64,000 nucleotides of DNA from Flavobacterium sp. HBTb2-11-1 (lineage in GTDB: Bacteria; Bacteroidota; Bacteroidia; Flavobacteriales; Flavobacteriaceae). Each line of letters starts with the position of its first letter. Positions within the stretch are counted from its first letter, which is position 1. Both the position numbers and the translations under genes were made by a program. The stretch spans positions 1,054,001-1,118,000 of the forward strand of contig NZ_WUMO01000001.1 in assembly GCF_009826975.1 (NCBI RefSeq), written 5' to 3'. The notes below the pieces were generated by a model. The model had not been told where the DNA came from. It did no database searches and saw only the letters and a list, made by a program, of their open reading frames with translations. This document shows, piece after piece, positions 19,115 through 25,797 of this stretch.

Positions 19115-19180
19115 ATACACAAAATAAGAAATTTTTGAAAATAATTCAAAATTTATAATTCATAATTAATAATTAATACA

Positions 19181-19188
19181 TACATTTG
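19181..19188 (+). promoter_or_regulatory. Putative -7 promoter element of rpsU
   Basis: TACATTTG, followed by CAG, lies 29 bases before the rpsU ATG. The same TACATTTGCAG string occurs at the tRNA-tuf promoter (20776). No TTG box at 17-23 bases is visible. Confidence 0.5.
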
Positions 19189-19199
19189 CAGCCTTAACG

Positions 19200-19209
19200 A
19201 AAGGAGGTG
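19200..19209 (+). promoter_or_regulatory. Perfect Shine-Dalgarno sequence of rpsU
   Basis: AAAGGAGGTG is a ten-base complement of the usual bacterial 16S rRNA 3' tail, ending 8 bases before the rpsU ATG. Nearly all other genes in this window lack any SD. In Bacteroidetes the anti-SD is reported to be sequestered with help from bS21, so an SD on the S21 gene itself fits autoregulation. Confidence 0.85.
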
Positions 19210-19217
19210 TCTATATT

Positions 19218-19412
19218 ATGTTAATTATACCAATTAAAGACGGAGAAAATATCGATAGAGCATTAAAGCGCTATAAAAGAAAATTTGATAAAACAGGAAC
19301 TGTTCGTCAATTAAGAGCACGTACTGCTTTTATTAAGCCTTCTGTTATCAAAAGAGCTCAAATCCAAAAAGCGGCTTACATTCAAAGCTTGAAAGACAGT
19401 TTAGAAAGTTAA
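19218..19412 (+). CDS. rpsU: 30S ribosomal protein S21
   Basis: A 64-residue basic protein of the small ribosomal subunit, with the family pattern VxxGENIDRALKRYKRKFDK near the N-terminus (here IKDGENIDRALKRYKRK) and KPSVIKRAQIQKAAY. In Bacteroidetes S21 sits near the 16S 3' tail and helps hide the anti-Shine-Dalgarno sequence. This gene has the strongest SD in the window (19200-19209), consistent with translation rising when S21 is scarce. It is monocistronic, with an own terminator downstream. Confidence 0.95.
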   Translation: MLIIPIKDGENIDRALKRYKRKFDKTGTVRQLRARTAFIKPSVIKRAQIQKAAYIQSLKDSLES

Positions 19413-19434
19413 TATCAGCTTTTCGAAAATAATC

Positions 19435-19481
19435 ACCGTTAGTGGTCAAAATGTTTTAATTTTGATGCTAACGGTTTTTTT
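19435..19481 (+). terminator. Intrinsic terminator of rpsU
   Basis: ACCGTTAG (19435-19442) pairs with CTAACGGT (19468-19475); TCAAAAT/ATTTTGA inside extends the stem. A T-run follows. Confidence 0.85.
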
Positions 19482-19501
19482 ATGCTTAAATTTAAGATTT
19501 T

Positions 19502-20395
19502 ATGAAAACAAATAAAGAGGCTTTTTCGGATTATCTTTTGTTGGAAAAAAAATATTCTCCGCATACTGTTGGTGCTTATTTGAATGATATAGTTTCTTTT
19601 GAGTCTTTTGTAAAAGAATCTTTTGAGCAGGAAAGTATTGATTTGGTAAATTATAGTCAGGTGAGAAGCTGGATCGTTTTTTTAGTGGATCAAAATATTT
19701 CAAACGTTTCTATAAATAGAAAAATGGCTTCCTTGAAGGCTTTTTATAAGTTTCTTTTAAAGTCAAAGCAGATTGAGGTTAATCCGATGCTGAAGCATAA
19801 GTCTTTGAAAACTCCAAAAGTAGTTCAGATTCCTTTTTCGGAAAAAGAATTAAAGGATTTGCTGGATGTAATGGAAGCTCCTGTCGGTTTTGAAGAGATT
19901 CGGGATAGGCTTATTGTAGAGATGTTTTATGTTACAGGAATGCGTCGGGCTGAATTGATTCATTTAATGGTTAGAAATGTTGATCGTTCAAGTAATACAA
20001 TTAAAGTTTTAGGGAAAAGAAATAAAGAACGCATTATTCCTATCTTGCCGATTATTGGCGGTCAAATTGATTTATATATAAAGGAAAGGGATGGTTTAGG
20101 AAGTTTGGTTGATTCGGACTATTTTTTTGTTTCGAAAAAAGGGTTAAAATTGAGCGAATCTTTTGTTTATCGTTTAATAAATTCATACTTTAGTAGGGTC
20201 TCAGAAAAGGTAAAAAAAAGTCCGCATGTGCTTCGCCATACTTTTGCAACACACCTTTTAAATAATGGGGCAGATTTGAATTCAGTTAAGGAATTGCTGG
20301 GGCATTCTAGTTTGGCATCTACACAAGTTTATACTCATAATAGTCTTGCGGAACTTAAAAAAGTATATAAAGGTGCACATCCAAGAAGTAAATAG
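19502..20395 (+). CDS. Tyrosine recombinase, XerC/XerD type
   Basis: A 297-residue site-specific recombinase. The N-terminal SAM-like core-binding domain is at about 1-90, and the catalytic domain follows with Arg148 (TGMRRAEL), Lys172, His242 and Arg245 (HVLRHTFATH), His268 and the nucleophile Tyr277 (STQVYTHNSL). Length and the lack of mobile-element neighbours point to chromosome dimer resolution at dif rather than a phage integrase. Whether it is the XerC or XerD partner was not resolved. It lies between rpsU and hpf, a housekeeping neighbourhood. Confidence 0.9.
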   Translation: MKTNKEAFSDYLLLEKKYSPHTVGAYLNDIVSFESFVKESFEQESIDLVNYSQVRSWIVFLVDQNISNVSINRKMASLKAFYKFLLKSKQIEVNPMLKHKSLKTPKVVQIPFSEKELKDLLDVMEAPVGFEEIRDRLIVEMFYVTGMRRAELIHLMVRNVDRSSNTIKVLGKRNKERIIPILPIIGGQIDLYIKERDGLGSLVDSDYFFVSKKGLKLSESFVYRLINSYFSRVSEKVKKSPHVLRHTFATHLLNNGADLNSVKELLGHSSLASTQVYTHNSLAELKKVYKGAHPRSK

Positions 20396-20427
20396 CAGTT
20401 CTAAATGTTAATCCTAAAATTTTTATT

Positions 20428-20730
20428 ATGAAGGTAGATGTTCATGCAGTTAATTTTACTGTCGACAGAAAATTGGTCGATTTTATCCAAGAAAGAATGG
20501 GTAAGCTAGAGAAATACTACGATCGAGTGGTTTCATCAGATGTTTTTTTAAAAGTAGAAAGAACAAGTGATAAAGAGAATAAGGTGGTGGAGATAAAGAT
20601 TAATGTTCCTGGTGATGATTTTTTGGTGAAAAAACAGTGTAAAACATTTGAAGAAGCGGTTGAGCTTTCTGCAGAGTCATTAGAACGTTTGCTTGTAAAA
20701 AGGAAGGAAAAAATAAGAGCGCACATTTAA
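20428..20730 (+). CDS. raiA: Ribosome hibernation factor, HPF/RaiA (YfiA) family
   Basis: A 100-residue protein of the short HPF/RaiA type (S30AE fold), which binds in the mRNA/tRNA channel of the 30S subunit and idles ribosomes in slow growth. Visible features are the start KVDVHAVNFTVDRKLVDFIQ, VFLKVERTSDKENKVVEIKI and the basic C-terminal helix ERLLVKRKEKIRAHI. The C-terminal dimerisation domain of long HPF is absent. It follows xerC by 32 bases and precedes the tRNA-tuf promoter. Confidence 0.88.
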   Translation: MKVDVHAVNFTVDRKLVDFIQERMGKLEKYYDRVVSSDVFLKVERTSDKENKVVEIKINVPGDDFLVKKQCKTFEEAVELSAESLERLLVKRKEKIRAHI

Positions 20731-20753
20731 TTGAAATTTTTTTCGAAAAATGT

Positions 20754-20783
20754 TTTGATTAAAAGATAAAATAGCTACATTTG
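20754..20783 (+). promoter_or_regulatory. Strong Flavobacterium-type promoter of the tRNA-tuf operon
   Basis: TTTG (20754-20757) and TACATTTG (20776-20783) are 18 bases apart, matching the Flavobacterium consensus closely. Transcription would start near 20788-20790. Confidence 0.75.
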
Positions 20784-20784
20784 C

Positions 20785-20811
20785 AGTCCGTTAGAAATAG
20801 CGGACTTTTTT
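20785..20811 (+). terminator. Intrinsic terminator overlapping the tRNA-tuf promoter start
   Basis: AGTCCG (20785-20790) pairs with CGGACT (20801-20806), then TTTTTT. It would end transcripts from hpf, while a transcript starting at the promoter would lack most of the 5' arm. Confidence 0.65.
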
Positions 20812-20820
20812 AATGTATTC

Positions 20821-20894
20821 GCCGATGTAGCTCAGCTGGCTAGAGCAGCTGATTTGTAATCAGCAGGTCGTGGGTTCGAGTCCCTCTATCGGCT
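20821..20894 (+). tRNA. tRNA-Thr (anticodon TGT)
   Basis: A full cloverleaf: acceptor GCCGATG/TATCGGC, D arm GCTC/GAGC, anticodon stem GCTGA/TCAGC around the loop TTTGTAA, T loop TTCGAGT. The T stem GTGGG/CCCTC holds one T-T mismatch. The 3' CCA is not encoded. It is the first gene of the tRNA-tuf unit. Confidence 0.95.
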
Positions 20895-20952
20895 CAATAA
20901 ATTCAAATGCGATTTGGATTGGTTCTTTAAAATATTGGAATTTTAAAAACTA

Positions 20953-21033
20953 GGGGAGATACTCAAGCGGCCAACGAGGGCAGACTGTAAATCTGCTGTG
21001 AAAACTTCGCAGGTTCGAATCCTGCTCTCCCCA
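20953..21033 (+). tRNA. tRNA-Tyr (anticodon GTA)
   Basis: A class II tRNA with a long variable arm. Acceptor GGGGAGA/TCTCCCC, anticodon stem GCAGA/TCTGC around the loop CTGTAAA, T stem GCAGG/CCTGC. CCA is not encoded. Confidence 0.95.
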
Positions 21034-21059
21034 CAAAAAAAAGAGGTTAAGGTTTTGGG

Positions 21060-21113
21060 TTTTAGATTTTTAAAAATCTAAAATCTAAATTCAAAAATCT
21101 AAAATCAGAACTC
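21060..21113. repeat. 24-bp perfect palindrome with ATCTAAA repeats between tRNA genes
   Basis: TTTTAGATTTTT (21060-21071) is followed directly by its reverse complement (21072-21083). Further ATCTAAA copies follow to about 21106. It occupies the spacer between tRNA-Tyr and tRNA-Thr. Confidence 0.6.
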
Positions 21114-21116
21114 TCT

Positions 21117-21188
21117 GCCGGTGTAGCTCAGGGGTAGAGTGCTTCCTTGGTAAGGAAGAGGTCTCGGGTTCAAATCCCGACATTGGCT
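21117..21188 (+). tRNA. tRNA-Thr (anticodon GGT)
   Basis: Acceptor GCCGGTG/CATTGGC with two G-T pairs, D arm GCTC/GAGT, anticodon stem CTTCC/GGAAG around the loop TTGGTAA, T stem TCGGG/CCCGA. CCA is not encoded. It immediately precedes tuf. Confidence 0.95.
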
Positions 21189-21243
21189 CAAGTAAGTAGG
21201 AAATTGAAAATTAATATATAACTAAGATTAAAAATTAAGTAAA

Positions 21244-22431
21244 ATGGCAAAGGAGAATTTTAATCGTTCCAAACCGCACTTAAACATAGGTACAATTGGA
21301 CACGTAGATCACGGAAAAACTACATTAACTGCTGCAATTACAAAAGTATTGTCAGATGCTGGTTACTGTCAAGCAAAATCGTTTGATCAAATCGATAACG
21401 CTCCAGAGGAGAAAGAAAGAGGTATTACTATCAATACATCTCACGTAGAGTATGAAACAGCTAACCGTCACTACGCTCACGTTGACTGTCCAGGTCACGC
21501 GGATTACGTAAAGAACATGGTTACTGGAGCTGCTCAAATGGACGGAGCTATCTTAGTAGTTGCTGCTACAGATGGTCCAATGCCACAAACTCGTGAGCAC
21601 ATCCTTTTAGGACGTCAGGTTGGTATTCCAAGAATCGTTGTTTTCATGAACAAAGTGGATATGGTTGATGATGCTGAGTTGTTAGAGCTTGTTGAAATGG
21701 AAATTAGAGATTTATTATCTTTCTACGAATATGATGGAGATAATGGTCCTGTAGTTCAAGGTTCTGCTTTAGGAGGATTAAACAATGATCCAAACTGGGT
21801 ACCTAAAATTATCGAATTAATGGAGGCTGTTGACAACTGGATCGAAGAGCCAGTACGTGACGTAGCTAAACCATTCTTGATGCCAGTTGAGGATGTATTT
21901 ACAATTACAGGTCGTGGAACTGTTGCTACAGGTCGTATCGAAACTGGAGTTGCTAACACTGGAGATCCTGTTGAAATCATTGGTATGGGAGCTGAAAAAT
22001 TAACTTCTACTATTACAGGAGTTGAGATGTTCCGTAAAATCCTTGATAGAGGTGAGGCTGGAGATAACGTAGGTTTATTGTTAAGAGGTATTGATAAATC
22101 AGACATCAAAAGAGGTATGGTTATCATTAAGCCAGGTTCAGTAAAACCACACTCTAAATTCAAAGCTGAGGTTTATATCTTGAAAAAAGAAGAAGGTGGA
22201 CGTCACACTCCATTCCACAATAACTACCGTCCACAGTTCTACGTACGTACAACTGACGTAACAGGAGTTATTACTTTACCAGCAGGTGTAGAGATGGTAA
22301 TGCCAGGTGATAACTTAACTATTGAAGTTGCTTTATTAAGCCCAATCGCTATGAACGTAGGTTTACGTTTCGCTATCCGTGAAGGTGGTAGAACAGTTGG
22401 TGCTGGTCAAGTTACTGAAATCGTAGAGTAA
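21244..22431 (+). CDS. tuf: Elongation factor Tu
   Basis: The GTPase that delivers aminoacyl-tRNA to the ribosome, with 395 residues as usual. G motifs are clear: GHVDHGKT (about 18-25), the switch region [25 protein letters not shown], and NKVDMVDD for guanine. Domains 2 and 3 follow, with [12 protein letters not shown] and the C-terminal [13 protein letters not shown]. It is transcribed with the upstream tRNA genes, an arrangement also found at E. coli tufB. Codon use is of the highly expressed type (many GGT, CGT, GTA and AAC codons). Confidence 0.99.
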   Translation: MAKENFNRSKPHLNIGTIGHVDHGKTTLTAAITKVLSDAGYCQAKSFDQIDNAPEEKERGITINTSHVEYETANRHYAHVDCPGHADYVKNMVTGAAQMDGAILVVAATDGPMPQTREHILLGRQVGIPRIVVFMNKVDMVDDAELLELVEMEIRDLLSFYEYDGDNGPVVQGSALGGLNNDPNWVPKIIELMEAVDNWIEEPVRDVAKPFLMPVEDVFTITGRGTVATGRIETGVANTGDPVEIIGMGAEKLTSTITGVEMFRKILDRGEAGDNVGLLLRGIDKSDIKRGMVIIKPGSVKPHSKFKAEVYILKKEEGGRHTPFHNNYRPQFYVRTTDVTGVITLPAGVEMVMPGDNLTIEVALLSPIAMNVGLRFAIREGGRTVGAGQVTEIVE

Positions 22432-22450
22432 TTCTATTAAAATAAATAAA

Positions 22451-22485
22451 AAGCCAGTGATTATTTTTTAATCACTGGCTTTAAT
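22451..22485 (+). terminator. Terminator or attenuator after tuf
   Basis: AAGCCAGTGAT (22451-22461) pairs with ATCACTGGCTT (22471-22481) around a T-rich loop, with only a weak T-run after it. It probably limits read-through into tRNA-Trp-secE-nusG. Confidence 0.65.
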
Positions 22486-22486
22486 T

Positions 22487-22557
22487 ACGGGCGTAGTTCA
22501 AGGGTAGAATAGCGGTCTCCAAAACCGTTGATGGGGGTTCGAATCCCTCCGCCCGTG
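22487..22557 (+). tRNA. tRNA-Trp (anticodon CCA)
   Basis: Acceptor ACGGGCG/CGCCCGT, anticodon stem GCGGT/ACCGT around the loop CTCCAAA, T stem GGGGG/CCCTC with one weak pair. CCA is not encoded. Its place between tuf and secE is conserved in many bacteria. Confidence 0.95.
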
Positions 22558-22575
22558 CAATAAAAAATATATCAA

Positions 22576-22773
22576 ATGACAAAAGTTACTAATTATTTAT
22601 CAGAGGCTTTCGAAGAGTTAAAGTCAAATGTTACTTGGCCAGCTTGGGCTGAAGTACAAAAATTGACAATTGTTGTGGCTGTATTTTCGATTTTATTCGC
22701 TTTGGCAACTTGGGGAGTAGACGAATTTTTTGCAAAAGCTTTGGCTGGATTTTTTAACTGGTTAAAAGGATAA
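22576..22773 (+). CDS. secE: Preprotein translocase subunit SecE
   Basis: A 65-residue single-span form of SecE, the clamp of the SecYEG channel in the inner membrane. The cytoplasmic amphipathic helix holds FEELKSNVTWPAWAEVQK, the conserved pre-membrane motif, and one span follows at about 33-58. The E. coli protein has two additional spans; the short form is usual in Bacteroidetes. nusG follows 10 bases downstream, the standard order. Confidence 0.95.
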   Translation: MTKVTNYLSEAFEELKSNVTWPAWAEVQKLTIVVAVFSILFALATWGVDEFFAKALAGFFNWLKG

Positions 22774-22783
22774 TTTTTTTGTG

Positions 22784-23335
22784 ATGGCAGATAATAATGT
22801 GAAAAAATGGTACGTAGTTAGAGCGGTTAGTGGTCAAGAAAATAAAGTGAAAGCTTATATCGAGACTGAGATTGCGAGATTAGGTATGGAGGATTATGTT
22901 TCTCAAGTTTTAGTTCCTACTGAAAAAGTAGTTACTGTAAAAGATGGGAAAAAATCATCTAAGGATAAAGTATATTTTCCTGGATATGTTATGATCGAAG
23001 CTAACTTGGTTGGTGAGATTCCTCATATTATTAAGTCAATTACTAGTGTTATTGGATTTTTGGGAGAGACTAAAGGCGGGGAACCAGTTCCTTTGAGGCT
23101 TTCTGAAGTAAACCGTATGTTAGGGAAAGTGGATGAATTGGCTGTTAATACAGATACCCGTTCTATTCCATTTAGTGTTGGTGAAACGGTTAAGGTTATT
23201 GATGGACCTTTCAATGGATTTAATGGATCTGTTGAAAAAATCAATGAAGAGAAGCGTAAGCTTGAAGTAATGGTTAAGATTTTCGGAAGAAAAACTCCAT
23301 TAGAATTAAGCTTTATGCAAGTAGAAAAAGTATAA
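22784..23335 (+). CDS. nusG: Transcription termination/antitermination protein NusG
   Basis: A 183-residue regulator that binds RNA polymerase and links it to Rho or to the ribosome. The NGN domain begins KKWYVVRAVSGQENKVKAYI, and the KOW domain lies at about 125-180 (SVGETVKVIDGPFNGFNGSV). The ATG at 22784 is preferred over a GTG three bases upstream. It sits between secE and rplK as in most bacteria. Confidence 0.97.
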   Translation: MADNNVKKWYVVRAVSGQENKVKAYIETEIARLGMEDYVSQVLVPTEKVVTVKDGKKSSKDKVYFPGYVMIEANLVGEIPHIIKSITSVIGFLGETKGGEPVPLRLSEVNRMLGKVDELAVNTDTRSIPFSVGETVKVIDGPFNGFNGSVEKINEEKRKLEVMVKIFGRKTPLELSFMQVEKV

Positions 23336-23358
23336 TTTTTTGTTACACTATAATAAAC

Positions 23359-23387
23359 CATTGTAATCGCTTCCATAGATTACAGTG
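23359..23387 (+). promoter_or_regulatory. Leader hairpin upstream of rplK
   Basis: CATTGTAATC (23359-23368) pairs with GATTACAGTG (23378-23387), ten pairs including one G-T, with a 9-base loop and no T-run beyond the AT-rich context. It lies 16 bases before the rplK start, where many bacteria carry an L1-responsive leader. That role is inference. Confidence 0.45.
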
Positions 23388-23402
23388 TTAAATTTTTTAA
23401 AA

Positions 23403-23840
23403 ATGGCTAAAGAAATTAGTAAGGTAGTTAAACTACAAGTTAAGGGAGGTGCTGCGAACCCGTCGCCACCGGTTGGACCTGCTTTAGGAGCTGCTGGGGT
23501 TAACATCATGGAGTTTTGTAAGCAATTTAATGCTAGAACTCAAGATAAACCTGGCAAAATTTGTCCAGTGCAAATCACTGTGTACAAAGACAAATCATTT
23601 GATTTTGTTGTTAAGACTCCTCCAGCAGCAGTTCAGTTAATGGAAGCTGCGAAGCTAAAATCTGGTTCTGGTGAGCCTAATCGTAAAAAAGTAGCTAGCG
23701 TTACTTGGGAACAAATTAGAACTATTGCTGAAGACAAAATGCCAGACTTAAACGCTTTCACAATCGAGAAAGCTATGAGTATGGTTGCTGGGACAGCTAG
23801 ATCTATGGGTATAACTGTATCAGGAGATGCTCCTTTTTAA
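23403..23840 (+). CDS. rplK: 50S ribosomal protein L11
   Basis: A 145-residue protein of the GTPase-associated centre. The N-terminal domain has the canonical [19 protein letters not shown], and the C-terminal rRNA-binding domain holds [19 protein letters not shown]. The ATG at 23403 matches family starts ([12 protein letters not shown]); an upstream in-frame TTG is not used. The rplA gene follows 13 bases later. Confidence 0.98.
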   Translation: MAKEISKVVKLQVKGGAANPSPPVGPALGAAGVNIMEFCKQFNARTQDKPGKICPVQITVYKDKSFDFVVKTPPAAVQLMEAAKLKSGSGEPNRKKVASVTWEQIRTIAEDKMPDLNAFTIEKAMSMVAGTARSMGITVSGDAPF

Positions 23841-23853
23841 TTAAGAAAAAGAA

Positions 23854-24543
23854 ATGGCAAAATTAACAAAAAAGCAAAAAGAGGCTGCTTCAAAAATTGA
23901 AAAGAACAAATTATACTCTTTAAAAGATGCTGCTGCATTAATTAAAGTTGTTGCTTCTGCAAAATTTGATGAGTCTGTTGATATCGCAGTTCGTTTGGGT
24001 GTTGATCCAAGAAAAGCGAATCAAATGGTTAGAGGTGTAGTTACTTTACCTCACGGAACAGGAAAAGACGTTAAAGTATTAGCATTGGTTACTCCAGATA
24101 AAGAAGCTGAAGCAAGAGAAGCTGGAGCAGATCACGTTGGTCTTGACGATTACTTACAAAAAATTAAAGACGGTTGGACAGATGTTGATGTGATCATTAC
24201 TATGCCTGCTGTTATGGGTAAATTAGGTCCATTAGGTCGTATTTTAGGACCTAGAGGTTTAATGCCAAACCCTAAAACAGGTACTGTAACTATGGATGTT
24301 GCTAAAGCTGTTCAAGAAGTTAAAGCTGGTAAAATTGACTTTAAAGTTGATAAAACTGGTATCGTTCACGCTGGTATTGGTAAAGTTTCTTTCGGAGCTG
24401 AGCAAATCGTTGAGAACGCACACGAAATTATTCAAACATTAATAAAACTTAAACCAACTGCTGCTAAAGGTACATACATTAAAGGTATTCACCTTACAAG
24501 CACAATGAGTCCTGCTATCGCATTAGACCCAAAAGCAGTATAA
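23854..24543 (+). CDS. rplA: 50S ribosomal protein L1
   Basis: A 229-residue protein of the L1 stalk, which moves deacylated tRNA out of the E site. It shows the family motifs [38 protein letters not shown] and [19 protein letters not shown]. In other bacteria L1 also represses the L11-L1 mRNA; the hairpin before rplK is a candidate target. It lies between rplK and rplJ in the standard order. Confidence 0.98.
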   Translation: MAKLTKKQKEAASKIEKNKLYSLKDAAALIKVVASAKFDESVDIAVRLGVDPRKANQMVRGVVTLPHGTGKDVKVLALVTPDKEAEAREAGADHVGLDDYLQKIKDGWTDVDVIITMPAVMGKLGPLGRILGPRGLMPNPKTGTVTMDVAKAVQEVKAGKIDFKVDKTGIVHAGIGKVSFGAEQIVENAHEIIQTLIKLKPTAAKGTYIKGIHLTSTMSPAIALDPKAV

Positions 24544-24565
24544 TTGGTAGTTAAAAATTTTTAGT

Positions 24566-25066
24566 ATGACTAGAGAAGAAAAATCAATCGCGATTGAAAA
24601 TTTAACTGCGCAGTTAGCTGGTACAAATATCATTTACATTTCTGATATTTCTGGTTTAAACGCAGAGACAACTTCAAGCTTACGTAGAGCTTGTTTCAAA
24701 GCAGGTATCAAATTAGAGGTTGTAAAAAACACTTTGCTTGCAAAAGCAATGGAAGCTTCTTCTAATGATTATGGTGATTTACCTACAGTTTTATCAGGTA
24801 ATAGTGCTATCTTCATTTCTGATGTTGCTAATGCACCTGGAAAAATTATCAAAGATTTCCGTAAGAAATCTGATAAACCAGTTTTAAAAGGAGCTTACAT
24901 CAATTCTGAAGTATATATTGGGGATAACCAATTAGATACATTAGCTACAATTAAATCTAAGGAAGAGCTTATTGGAGAAATCATTGGATTATTACAATCT
25001 CCAGCTCAAAGAATTATTTCTGCTTTACAAAACAAATTCGCTGGAAGCGAAGAAGGAGCAGAGTAA
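24566..25066 (+). CDS. rplJ: 50S ribosomal protein L10
   Basis: A 166-residue stalk base protein that carries L7/L12 dimers. The start MTREEKSIAIENLTAQL and the segment GIKLEVVKNTLLAKAME match the family, and the C-terminal helix that binds L7/L12 is at about 135-158 (LIGEIIGLLQSPAQRIISAL). The rplJ-rplL spacing of 91 bases is ordinary. L10-L7/L12 repress their own mRNA in E. coli; no clear leader of that kind is visible in the 22 bases upstream of this gene. Confidence 0.96.
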   Translation: MTREEKSIAIENLTAQLAGTNIIYISDISGLNAETTSSLRRACFKAGIKLEVVKNTLLAKAMEASSNDYGDLPTVLSGNSAIFISDVANAPGKIIKDFRKKSDKPVLKGAYINSEVYIGDNQLDTLATIKSKEELIGEIIGLLQSPAQRIISALQNKFAGSEEGAE

Positions 25067-25157
25067 TAAATGTAGGGAGGCTTGCTTCCTTGCTGCTTAA
25101 TTAGCGCACAATAATTAAATTATATTTTTACACAAATCATTTTAAACGATAGAAAAA

Positions 25158-25529
25158 ATGGCAGATTTGAAACAATTCGCAGAACAATTAGTTAACTTAA
25201 CAGTTAAAGAAGTTAACGAATTAGCAACAATATTAAAAGATGAGTACGGAATCGAGCCTGCTGCTGCTGCTGTAGTAGTTGCTGCTGGTGGAGGAGACGG
25301 TGCTGCTGAAGAAGCACAAACTGAATTTACAGTTGTATTGAAAGATGCAGGAGCTTCTAAATTAGCTGTTGTAAAATTAGTTAAAGAATTAACTGGTTTA
25401 GGTCTTAAAGAAGCTAAAGATGTAGTAGACGGTGCACCAAGCAACGTTAAAGAAGGTGTTTCTAAAGAAGAGGCTGAAGGTCTTAAAAAATCTTTAGAAG
25501 AGGCTGGAGCTACTGTTGAGCTTAAATAA
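25158..25529 (+). CDS. rplL: 50S ribosomal protein L7/L12
   Basis: A 123-residue stalk protein that recruits translation GTPases. It has the N-terminal dimer helix, an Ala/Gly-rich hinge at about 38-52 ([18 protein letters not shown]), and the C-terminal domain with [18 protein letters not shown]. Codon use is of the highly expressed type. A hairpin with a short T-run lies downstream before rpoB, which would lower rpoBC transcription relative to the stalk genes. Confidence 0.98.
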   Translation: MADLKQFAEQLVNLTVKEVNELATILKDEYGIEPAAAAVVVAAGGGDGAAEEAQTEFTVVLKDAGASKLAVVKLVKELTGLGLKEAKDVVDGAPSNVKEGVSKEEAEGLKKSLEEAGATVELK

Positions 25530-25550
25530 TTAAACTCAGTTTAAGAACTA

Positions 25551-25593
25551 GGTTTAGGTCTTGAGTTAACACTCAAAGGCCTAAACCATTTTT
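25551..25593 (+). terminator. Attenuator-like hairpin between rplL and rpoB
   Basis: GGTTTAGG (25551-25558) pairs with CCTAAACC (25580-25587), and TTGAGT/ACTCAA inside form a second stem around the loop TAAC. ATTTTT follows. It probably reduces but does not abolish read-through into rpoB. Confidence 0.6.
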
Positions 25594-25797
25594 CGTATAA
25601 TAAAATATTATCAAATTTTATTATCCCATAGTTTAAAATACGAAAAAGTTTTTGATCAATACGAAGAAAGAAAATTGAGCCCATTTTTGCGGTCCTATTT
25701 TTAAAGATGTATTGATTATAATAAGAAAGTATAGATTAAACAATGTGTATTTACACAAAAATAAATTACTTTTTTTTAATCAAAATTTTGTCCATTG

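Noticed and set aside
19502..20395. Possible phage or integrative-element integrase
   Set aside because: Size, motifs and neighbours (rpsU, hpf) point to a housekeeping Xer recombinase; no attachment repeats or phage genes were seen near the tRNA cluster.
20821..21188. Integration site in the tRNA genes
   Set aside because: No duplicated tRNA 3' ends or mobile genes nearby; the tRNAs are part of a conserved operon.
21756..22163. A 135-codon minus-strand ORF inside tuf
   Set aside because: Antisense shadow; the strand with EF-Tu motifs is unambiguous.
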